Notes: generated by a model from the letters alone, not told the origin. Shown: positions 1 through 4,408, numbered from the stretch's first letter. The stretch is 5,217 bases of DNA from Patescibacteria group bacterium (GCA_030917025.1 JAUPVN010000020.1:1-5217); one strand, 5' to 3'. Numbers and translations are program-made.

Positions 1-1256
1 AAAAATTAGGTGGGTCTATAGTAAACAACCACACAATTCCTACAAGGGCGTTATTAGAAACAACCCATAGATATAATAATGCAAAAATTGCTAGCAAATT
101 TGGCGTAAACGGTTGTAACCCAACCATAGATCAAACCAGCGCCTTACATTGGCGTAAGAGGGCTATTAACTCAACAGGAATAAATAATATCTTACACGAT
201 GAACTATCTGGTATTAAAGTTGTTAGGGGCCATGGCCACTTGATAAACAATAAAACTGTTAGCGTTGATCTAAAAAGATATACTGCACAAAATATTATTA
301 TTGCCACAGGTTCAACAACAACTACGCTAGATATTAACGGGCTTAACGAAATATCATATTTAACCCCAGAAACATTGTATAAACTTAAGAAAATACCAGG
401 TTCTATAGCAATTATTGGCAGCGGCCCAAAAACCTACGAAAATGCTCAAATATTGCAGTCTTTGGGCGTTAATTTGCATATTTTTGAACAACACAATCAC
501 TTATTACCCTTACTAGACCAAGAAGTGGGTGACATAGCTCAAACCATACTAGAAAAATCTGGTGCACACGTGAACACACTTGCAAGATTAAACAAAATAG
601 AAAAATTACCAAGTGGTGTTAAAATTAATTATTCTAATAACAACACAACATTATCATATACCGCAGATGCATTATTAATTTGTGATAATCAAACCCCTGC
701 AATAGATATTGGGCTAGATAATGCAGGTATAGAATCAAACGAGCACGGAATAATAGTAAACAAACTTCTTCAAACATCTCAAAAACATATTTTTGCAATA
801 GGTAGCGCCGCAAATATTGCAATAAGCGATGGCGGCACAATATTTAGTGGGCAAGTTGCTGCTCATAATATTTTACATCGTAAAAAAATATCTTATAAAT
901 CTAAAATAATACCAAGGGTTTCTTTTGGCGACTCAGAAATTGCTCAAGTAGGTAGTACCGAACATCAAATACAAATGAGCGGCGCAATGTATCAAACGGC
1001 TATTGCTCCAATAAATATGGTGAGTAGATCAATGGTTTCCGATTACAACAACGGCTTTGTTAAGTTAATAGCTTCTCATTACGGTACAATTTTAGGGGCA
1101 ACAATTGTTGCCCCCCATGCCAGCGAAATGTTAAACGAAATTACTTTTGCCATTCAATACAAACGCAGGGCTTGTGATATAGCTAACACTGTACATGTTT
1201 TTTCTAGCTGGAGTGAAGCTATAAGGGTAGCAGCCAGTAAAATAAAGTGTATATAA
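1..1256 (+). CDS. Lpd/SthA-like FAD/NAD(P)-dependent oxidoreductase lacking the redox disulfide, 5' end outside window
   Basis: The reading frame is open from base 3 to the TAA at 1254-1256, giving 417 visible residues. An internal TTG at 240 is not a credible start because family homology continues upstream of it. About 40 N-terminal residues with the first GxGxxG (FAD) motif are probably missing, since the family is about 450-470 residues long. Visible landmarks in order are GGSIVNNHTIPTRALL (visible residues 3-18), matching the family's GGTCLNVGCIPSKALL; IIIATGS (nt 297-317); the NAD-type motif GSGPKTYENA (417-446) followed by IFEQ; AIGSA (795-809), where the family has AIGD; and a clear dimerisation domain (IPRVSFGDSEIAQVG to SEAIRVAA). 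The fold is therefore dihydrolipoamide dehydrogenase / mercuric reductase / soluble transhydrogenase. Both redox cysteines are replaced (I and T), the C-terminal catalytic His is Phe (1200-1202), and the FAD-binding Asp of GD is Ser. A disulfide reductase activity is unlikely. A transhydrogenase-like, diaphorase or non-catalytic role is possible. Fold assignment is strong; function is unknown. Confidence 0.88.
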   Translation, partial: KLGGSIVNNHTIPTRALLETTHRYNNAKIASKFGVNGCNPTIDQTSALHWRKRAINSTGINNILHDELSGIKVVRGHGHLINNKTVSVDLKRYTAQNIIIATGSTTTTLDINGLNEISYLTPETLYKLKKIPGSIAIIGSGPKTYENAQILQSLGVNLHIFEQHNHLLPLLDQEVGDIAQTILEKSGAHVNTLARLNKIEKLPSGVKINYSNNNTTLSYTADALLICDNQTPAIDIGLDNAGIESNEHGIIVNKLLQTSQKHIFAIGSAANIAISDGGTIFSGQVAAHNILHRKKISYKSKIIPRVSFGDSEIAQVGSTEHQIQMSGAMYQTAIAPINMVSRSMVSDYNNGFVKLIASHYGTILGATIVAPHASEMLNEITFAIQYKRRACDIANTVHVFSSWSEAIRVAASKIKCI

Positions 1257-1303
1257 GCTGTACAAGCTGCCGGGTTTATGCTATTGTTCTATTAGCGCAA
1301 GAA

Positions 1304-1332
1304 TTGTCATTATCTTTAAGGCCATTTATGAG
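1304..1332 (+). promoter_or_regulatory. possible sigma70-type promoter of the RRM gene
   Basis: TTGTCA (1304-1309, five of six matches to TTGACA) is separated by 17 bases from TATGAG (1327-1332, four of six to TATAAT). Transcription would begin near 1339 and leave a leader of about 58 nt before the ATG. The leader holds a small hairpin, AAGTA (1355-1359) with TACTT (1365-1369). The -10 is imperfect, and read-through from the upstream gene cannot be excluded. The 141-base gap 1257-1397 holds no other gene that I can support. Confidence 0.33.
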
Positions 1333-1384
1333 TTTTTAAAGCAAGCAAAGACAAAAGTAGGTCGTACTTGCGAGATAGGTTATA

Positions 1385-1390
1385 AAAGGA
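1385..1390 (+). promoter_or_regulatory. Shine-Dalgarno site of the RRM gene
   Basis: AAAGGA lies seven bases upstream of the ATG at 1398 and supports that start. It is one of only two recognisable ribosome binding sites in the window; sortase, ftsB and hxlR lack one. Confidence 0.6.
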
Positions 1391-1397
1391 AAATTAA

Positions 1398-1745
1398 ATG
1401 GCATTTAAACTATTTGTAGGCAGCCTCTCATGGGGAACCGATGATGATGGCTTGCAAGCAGCTTTTGCTCCATTTGGTACCGTGCTAAGTGCAACCGTGA
1501 TCAAAGATCGCGAATCTGGACGTAGCAAGGGATTTGGTTTTGTAGAATACGAAACTGCCGAAGAAGGCAAAGCCGCTATTGACGCTCTGAACAATTCAGA
1601 GTTAGATGGCCGTACTATTGTAGTCAACGAAGCCCGACCAAAAGAGGACAGACCTCGTGGTGGCGGTAACGGCGGAAGCCGTGGTGGCTATGGTGGTGGC
1701 AATCACCAAAATGGTGGCGGTTCATTCCGCACCAGTAGCTGGTAA
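1398..1745 (+). CDS. RRM-domain RNA-binding protein with glycine/arginine-rich tail
   Basis: This is a 115-residue single-RRM protein. The RNP2 motif LFVGSL (residues 5-10) and RNP1 motif KGFGFVEY (44-51) carry the aromatic residues (Phe6, Phe47, Phe49) that stack on RNA bases in this fold. The domain runs through about residue 80 (GRTIVVNEARP). The tail (about 84-115) is an RGG-like, low-complexity stretch with repeated GG, SRGGYGGG and QNGGGS, ending in Trp115. The layout matches the bacterial Rbp family known from cyanobacteria and other phyla, which bind single-stranded RNA and are often linked to cold or stress responses or mRNA localisation. That role is inferred for this protein. The start is fixed by AAAGGA and by the RRM beginning at residue 3. 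The gene is visibly richer in G+C, with many GGT/GGC and CGT codons, unlike its AT-rich neighbours, as expected for strong expression. A terminator follows at once, so it is probably monocistronic. Confidence 0.93.
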   Translation: MAFKLFVGSLSWGTDDDGLQAAFAPFGTVLSATVIKDRESGRSKGFGFVEYETAEEGKAAIDALNNSELDGRTIVVNEARPKEDRPRGGGNGGSRGGYGGGNHQNGGGSFRTSSW

Positions 1746-1763
1746 TTTATTTAGCACTACACT

Positions 1764-1794
1764 AAAACCTCGCCCTAAACCAGCGAGGTTTTTT
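1764..1794 (+). terminator. Rho-independent terminator of the RRM gene
   Basis: AAAACCTCGC (1764-1773) pairs perfectly with GCGAGGTTTT (1783-1792) around a 9-base loop, and the T run continues to 1794. The hairpin begins 18 bases after the stop codon. This is a textbook intrinsic terminator on the plus strand. Confidence 0.92.
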
Positions 1795-1826
1795 AATTTA
1801 ATATTAAATATTACTTTATTTTAAAG

Positions 1827-1858
1827 AAAAAAACCCCTCCTTTTGGAGAGGTGTTTTT
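1827..1858 (-). terminator. Terminator of tRNA-fMet (possibly bidirectional)
   Basis: The bases before and after the TTTT loop (1841-1844) form a stem with two mismatches (1836/1849 and 1832/1853). Read on the minus strand it is a CCTCTCC..GGAGGGG-type hairpin followed by seven Ts (complement of 1827-1833), placed just downstream of the tRNA 3' end. On the plus strand a T run (1854-1858) also follows, so it could act as a second stop for the RRM transcript. Confidence 0.82.
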
Positions 1859-1860
1859 CT

Positions 1861-1935
1861 TGGTCGCGGGGGCAGGACTCGAACCTGCGACCTTCTGGTT
1901 ATGAGCCAGACGAGCTGCCGCTGCTCTACCCCGCA
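1861..1935 (-). tRNA. Initiator tRNA-fMet (CAU), CCA encoded
   Basis: The minus strand folds into a full 75-nt cloverleaf with anticodon loop CTCATAA (anticodon CAT), variable loop AGGTC, T arm GCAGG/CCTGC and an encoded CCA at 1861-1863. Two features mark it as initiator rather than elongator. The D stem is GAGC/GCTC, giving the A11:U24 pair typical of bacterial initiators (elongators have Y11:R24). The 1-72 position is not a Watson-Crick pair (U1 and G72), as required for formylation. The anticodon stem TCTGG/CCAGA keeps only two of the three consecutive G:C pairs of classical initiators; pair 29-41 is U:A. Its own promoter lies upstream and its own terminator downstream. Confidence 0.93.
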
Positions 1936-1967
1936 AAACATATTTTATTGCTTATAAAGCATATATT

Positions 1968-1995
1968 ATTATACAGCTTACAGATTAAAAATCAA
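1968..1995 (-). promoter_or_regulatory. Promoter of tRNA-fMet
   Basis: On the minus strand TTGATT (1990-1995) is followed after 16 bases by a consensus TATAAT (1968-1973). Transcription would start near 1961, leaving a leader of about 25 nt before the tRNA. It sits wholly in the gap between the sortase stop and the tRNA, so the tRNA need not depend on read-through. I see no clear terminator for the sortase in this gap, so read-through may add to it. Confidence 0.68.
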
Positions 1996-2013
1996 GAATT
2001 TTTTACAAGCAAG

Positions 2014-2673
2014 TTACTTTAAAACAGAATAAACAATGAAACGATTAACAAAGGTGTCTGCTGTTTTATTAAATTTTCCCGAACAAGTCATAAGATTTAA
2101 CCCGGGAGCATTAGGATCTAATGGTTGCAATACTTTTGCCATATCTACTTCTTCTAATCTTTTTTCTTCTGTTTGTTTTACTATAAAGATATTTTTTTGG
2201 CCGTTACCCATTTGTACAATTATCTCATCTCCTGTTTTAAGTTTTTTTAAGTCATAAAAAATGCCCTTATTGTTTGGGCCAGAAACATGACCATCTAAAA
2301 ATGCAGCACCCTTTTGGCCGGGGGTAGAGCTACCCGTGTACCAACCAACGTCATAAATACTCTTTGTTGTGTCTACTGCATTGTCGACAGTCAAACCAAC
2401 CTCAAGAATACGAGCCTTAAGATTTGTTTTTGGTATTATCAATACTCTTGGCTTATCTGCAGCTACAATATAAGAATCTATATCATCTTGGCTTACAGGT
2501 TTTTCATCAACTCCTGATACGCCGGCAATTTCTTGTAAAAATTTAGGGCTATAAGCCAACTTTTGCCAAAAAATTACAATACTAAATACTAAAATAATAC
2601 ATAAAACGTATACTATTAACTTCTTATGCTGTTGTAACCTTGATATCTTTTTAGCATTTTTATAATTTGGCAT
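2014..2673 (-). CDS. Sortase family cysteine transpeptidase (class F-like)
   Basis: This 219-residue membrane-anchored sortase has a short basic cytoplasmic N-terminus (KK..R..HKK, residues 1-18), one transmembrane helix (about 19-37), a linker and an extracytoplasmic sortase barrel from about residue 75. The catalytic triad is visible: His129 in FLDGHVSG, Cys197 in LMTCSGKF and Arg211 in FVNRFIVYS. Sortases cleave a C-terminal sorting signal on secreted proteins and transfer the protein to a cell-wall or pilin nucleophile. The compact size, TCSG context and GIFYDLKKLKTGDEI segment resemble class F-type sortases of Actinobacteria and CPR bacteria; the class call is tentative. No sorting-signal substrate is encoded in the window. 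The ATG lies 8 bases after the ftsB-like stop with no Shine-Dalgarno, suggesting translational coupling to the upstream gene. Confidence 0.93.
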   Translation of the reverse strand: MPNYKNAKKISRLQQHKKLIVYVLCIILVFSIVIFWQKLAYSPKFLQEIAGVSGVDEKPVSQDDIDSYIVAADKPRVLIIPKTNLKARILEVGLTVDNAVDTTKSIYDVGWYTGSSTPGQKGAAFLDGHVSGPNNKGIFYDLKKLKTGDEIIVQMGNGQKNIFIVKQTEEKRLEEVDMAKVLQPLDPNAPGLNLMTCSGKFNKTADTFVNRFIVYSVLK

Positions 2674-2681
2674 AATATATA

Positions 2682-3131
2682 CTAATTTTGCTTCTCATCC
2701 GCTGGTTTGCCGCTTAAAAAATCAGCCCAGGCCCGCCAATTTTTTATAAACCAAGGGTCTTTAGTAGATGATATTATTACTGTTTTTTGTTCTAAAGGAG
2801 GGGCGGCGTGTTTATTTGCTACTGTTTCTGGCACCAAAACAACTCTTTCACCTGGAGCAGATTTATTAAAATATCTTCGAGCGGCAAGCTCCAAATATGC
2901 ATCTGTGGTAAAATATTGATTTTTTAATTTTTGGTTTACATTAATTTGTTCTTGAAGTTGATTTTGTTGCTGCAAAATTGTAATTTGTTGCTGCAAAGTA
3001 TAGTTTTTATGTATAATCTTTGCACTGCTGTAAGTAACAGATACAGCAATTGCTACAATTACTAGTAATCCAATAGTATGCGTATTTATACTAAATATTT
3101 TTACTAATTGTGTTTTTAACTTATTAAACAT
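2682..3131 (-). CDS. FtsB/DivIC-family septum formation protein with C-terminal extension
   Basis: The 149-residue protein has a short basic N-terminus, one transmembrane helix (about 20-38), a Gln-rich coiled coil (about 42-72, with QQQITILQQQNQLQEQ) and then the FtsB/DivIC core YLELAARRYFNKSAPGERVV (residues 79-98), the hallmark (hydrophobic..AR..L....PGE.VV) of PF04977. FtsB and DivIC bridge FtsL and FtsQ/DivIB in the divisome and help activate septal peptidoglycan synthesis; this is a type II (cytosol-in) membrane protein. After the core it carries about 45 extra residues with a conspicuous aromatic stretch, DPWFIKNWRAWADFL (125-139), which is longer than in classical FtsB (about 100 residues). 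It is the first gene of an apparent two-gene operon with the sortase. There is no Shine-Dalgarno before the ATG, but a TATACT lies 9 bases upstream. FtsB and DivIC cannot be told apart here, so no symbol is given. Confidence 0.87.
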   Translation of the reverse strand: MFNKLKTQLVKIFSINTHTIGLLVIVAIAVSVTYSSAKIIHKNYTLQQQITILQQQNQLQEQINVNQKLKNQYFTTDAYLELAARRYFNKSAPGERVVLVPETVANKHAAPPLEQKTVIISSTKDPWFIKNWRAWADFLSGKPADEKQN

Positions 3132-3140
3132 TACTATTTT

Positions 3141-3146
3141 AGTATA
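3141..3146 (-). promoter_or_regulatory. possible -10 element for the ftsB-sortase operon
   Basis: TATACT on the minus strand lies nine bases before the ftsB-like ATG. If used, transcription would begin about three bases from the start codon and the mRNA would be essentially leaderless. No convincing -35 lies 16-18 bases upstream, so this is weak. A TATTAT farther upstream (3176-3181) is an alternative that would give a leader of about 40 nt. Confidence 0.3.
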
Positions 3147-3228
3147 CTTGACTTACTCAGCTACTTCTACTTTTGATAATATATGTTGTTTTTAAAATAA
3201 TATATCACTGTTAAAGTAAGTAGTGTTT

Positions 3229-3237
3229 TGCTATAAT
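3229..3237 (+). promoter_or_regulatory. Extended -10 promoter of the CAU tRNA
   Basis: TGCTATAAT is a perfect extended -10 (TG, one base, TATAAT). It lies 29 bases before the tRNA 5' end, giving a start near 3244 and a leader of about 23 nt. The -35 region (around 3209-3214, TGTTAA) is poor, which is acceptable for an extended -10 promoter. Confidence 0.65.
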
Positions 3238-3266
3238 AAAGCCCATAATCGCTTAAACAACTATAC

Positions 3267-3342
3267 GGGGCTGTAGCTCAGCGGTTAGAGCAGTTGGCTC
3301 ATAACCAATTGGTCGCTGGTTCGATTCCAGCCAGCCCCACCA
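3267..3342 (+). tRNA. tRNA with CAU anticodon (tRNA-Ile2 or elongator Met), CCA encoded
   Basis: This is a complete 76-nt cloverleaf: acceptor GGGGCTG/CAGCCCC, D arm GCTC/GAGC, anticodon arm GTTGG-CTCATAA-CCAAT, variable loop TGGTC, T arm GCTGG/CCAGC, discriminator A and encoded CCA (3340-3342). The D stem has C11:G24, so this is an elongator-type tRNA, not the initiator. A CAU anticodon then leaves elongator Met, or minor Ile2 whose C34 is changed to lysidine by TilS to read AUA. The variable and T arms (TTGGTCGCTGGTTC) resemble E. coli tRNA-Ile2 as I remember it, and AUA codons are common in this window, so I lean to Ile2 without being able to settle it. Confidence 0.95.
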
Positions 3343-3351
3343 TAATGCATA

Positions 3352-3394
3352 TTATTAAAAATATCGTACAAATTATGTACGATATTTTTAATAA
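3352..3394. terminator. Long AT-rich bidirectional hairpin between convergent genes
   Basis: A perfect 19-bp inverted repeat (3352-3370 with 3376-3394) surrounds a 5-base loop (AATTA). The upper stem, ATATCGTAC/GTACGATAT, is the only GC-containing part. Each strand has five Ts in the descending arm (3385-3389 on plus; complement of 3357-3361 on minus). It starts 10 bases after the tRNA 3' end and lies 31 bases beyond the stop of the convergent reductase, so it can end both transcripts. Confidence 0.78.
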
Positions 3395-3424
3395 ACATTG
3401 TATTAATTTGATAATCACTACATT

Positions 3425-3985
3425 TTATGATTTACGAGCTTTAGCAAGTGCATTCGTCCACCATGCTAATTCATTAACAAAACCATCTATATTACCCTTT
3501 ACGTATGATTTGTCTAGCACACCGTCTTTTACGCTTGCCCAAGGATCCATTACATGCAAACGAGCCGTTAACGGTGCCATATTTAGCTGAGAGGCGATAT
3601 TAACTAATTGTTCTATAGCGCGTGTTCCACCCATACCTCCGTAGCCTACAAAGGCAACAGGCTTATGGATCCATTCTGCATATACATAATCTATAGCATT
3701 TTTTAAAGCAGCGCTAGGACCATGGTTGTATTCTGGAGTTACCCAAATATAACCATCGGCCTTAGCAATTTTAGATACCCACTCTTTGCTATGTTTATGG
3801 CTATATTGCCCAGAACTAGCTGGTAAAGGTTCATCTAGTAAAGGTAAATTAATCTGCGCAAGATCTAGTTTTTCAAAAGATAAACCATGTTTATTAATAT
3901 TTAGCTCTTTAACAAGCCAATCACCAATTGCAGCACCAGAACGAGCAGGGCGGGTGGAGCCAATTATTATTTGAATATGAGCCAT
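3425..3985 (-). CDS. NADPH-dependent FMN reductase-family flavoprotein
   Basis: The 186-residue protein has a flavodoxin-like fold of the FMN_red family (PF03358). The N-terminal phosphate-binding loop GSTRPARSG (residues 9-17) binds the FMN phosphate. TPEYNHGPSAALKNAIDYV (83-101) and YGGMGGTRA (115-123) are the other flavin-contact loops typical of SsuE/ArsH/azoreductase-like enzymes. Members transfer electrons from NAD(P)H through bound FMN to quinones, azo compounds, metals or free flavin; the substrate here cannot be read from sequence. The length is normal for the family and no key loop is missing. It is cytoplasmic, with no signal peptide. The start is supported by AAAGG (3998-4002) 12 bases upstream and by the P-loop at residue 9. 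It is divergent from an HxlR-type regulator across 96 bp of operator-like DNA, which suggests it is that regulator's target and that it handles electrophile, quinone or oxidant stress. Confidence 0.93.
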   Translation of the reverse strand: MAHIQIIIGSTRPARSGAAIGDWLVKELNINKHGLSFEKLDLAQINLPLLDEPLPASSGQYSHKHSKEWVSKIAKADGYIWVTPEYNHGPSAALKNAIDYVYAEWIHKPVAFVGYGGMGGTRAIEQLVNIASQLNMAPLTARLHVMDPWASVKDGVLDKSYVKGNIDGFVNELAWWTNALAKARKS

Positions 3986-3997
3986 ATAATCTAATTA

Positions 3998-4002
3998 CCT
4001 TT
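3998..4002 (-). promoter_or_regulatory. Shine-Dalgarno site of the FMN reductase
   Basis: AAAGG (within GAAAGGT on the minus strand) lies 12 bases before the ATG. The spacing is long but usable. It lies inside the roughly 36-nt leader predicted from the promoter at 4029-4057. Confidence 0.5.
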
Positions 4003-4028
4003 CTGTTATATTTTATTTGTCACTTTAC

Positions 4029-4057
4029 ATTGTATAGTTAATGCTTTACTTTGTAAA
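4029..4057 (-). promoter_or_regulatory. Promoter of the FMN reductase
   Basis: On the minus strand TTTACA (4052-4057, five of six to consensus) is followed after 17 bases by TACAAT (4029-4034, five of six). The start would be near 4022, giving a leader of about 36 nt that contains the AAAGG site. The -35 is one arm of the central dyad and the -10 lies inside the first dyad. TATAAC at 4005-4010 is a weaker alternative -10 without a good -35. Confidence 0.55.
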
Positions 4058-4073
4058 GTCATTTTTGTATAAT
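4045..4073 (+). promoter_or_regulatory. Promoter of hxlR-type gene, leaderless
   Basis: TTTACT (4045-4050, four of six) is followed after 17 bases by a perfect TATAAT (4068-4073). Only eight bases separate the -10 from the ATG at 4082, so the transcript would begin within about two bases of the start codon. No Shine-Dalgarno exists, which agrees with a leaderless message. The -35 lies in the central dyad and the -10 in the third, an arrangement suited to autorepression. Confidence 0.65.
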
Positions 4074-4081
4074 TTACAATA

Positions 4082-4408
4082 ATGAATAATATAATTACAG
4101 AAACAAAACAAAATTCTACCGGTTGCATTGCTTATGCAATGACTATTTTAGGTGATAAATGGACGCCTTTTGTAATTAAAGAACTTAACGAATGCCCCCA
4201 AACATTTAGCGAACTAGAGAAAAAACTTATAGGTATAAGCCCAAGGACCCTAAGCCAAAGATTAAATATGCTTAAAGACCAAAGTATTGTAAGTAAAACG
4301 TTATACTGCGAGCATCCCCCTAGATATAGTTATCAGTTAACTTACAAAGGCAAAGATTTAAAAGATATTTTACAAGATATGGCAAGATGGAGTAAAAAAT
4401 ACAATTAA
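4082..4408 (+). CDS. HxlR/DUF24-family winged-helix transcriptional regulator
   Basis: This 108-residue protein spans the whole HxlR domain (PF01638). An N-terminal Cys15 is followed by ILGDKWTPFVIKEL (22-35), then TFSELEKKLIGISPRTLSQRLNML (41-64) containing the recognition helix, the wing with HPPRYSYQLTYKG (78-90), and a C-terminal dimerisation helix ending in MARWSKKYN. The GDKW, GISPRTLSQRL and PPR.SY.LT.KG signatures are diagnostic. Family members such as YodB, CatR and HypR sense quinones, aldehydes or disulfide stress through a conserved Cys near the N-terminus, and Cys15 sits in that position. Cys38 and Cys76 are further candidates for disulfide partners. It is divergent from an FMN reductase and probably controls both genes through the dyads between them. 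The ATG is the only reasonable start because Cys15 and the first helix follow immediately. Confidence 0.95.
   Translation: MNNIITETKQNSTGCIAYAMTILGDKWTPFVIKELNECPQTFSELEKKLIGISPRTLSQRLNMLKDQSIVSKTLYCEHPPRYSYQLTYKGKDLKDILQDMARWSKKYN

Larger units (their letters stand above)
4022..4079. promoter_or_regulatory. Three-dyad operator between reductase and hxlR
   Basis: Three inverted repeats follow one another. ACTTTACA-t-TGTATAGT (4022-4038) is centred at 4030, CTTTAC-ttt-GTAAAG (4044-4058) at 4051, and TTGTA-n5-TACAA (4065-4079) at 4072. The centres are exactly 21 bp apart, two helical turns, so dimers would bind on the same DNA face. The first two 17-bp units agree at 14 positions. The dyads cover the -10 of the reductase promoter, the two -35 boxes, and the -10 of hxlR. 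The likely ligand is the HxlR-type regulator encoded alongside. Which protein binds here is inferred; the repeats are seen directly. Confidence 0.62.

Noticed and set aside
634..840. Minus-strand open frame of 68 codons inside the oxidoreductase gene
   Set aside because: It is antisense to a strongly conserved domain and its product shows no family features.
240..1256. TTG at 240 as the true start of the oxidoreductase
   Set aside because: Family homology, including the redox-motif region, continues upstream in frame to base 3, so the gene starts before the window.
1394..1627. Minus-strand open frame of 77 codons over the RRM gene
   Set aside because: It mirrors the coding strand of the RRM domain and has no upstream signals or recognisable motif.
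3148..3180. TTGACT followed by GATAAT on the plus strand as a promoter for the CAU tRNA
   Set aside because: The spacer is 21 bases, too long for a sigma70 promoter, and a perfect extended -10 lies closer to the tRNA at 3229-3237.
3294..3590. Plus-strand open frame starting within the CAU tRNA
   Set aside because: It begins inside the tRNA, crosses the terminator hairpin and runs antisense to the FMN reductase; not a plausible gene.
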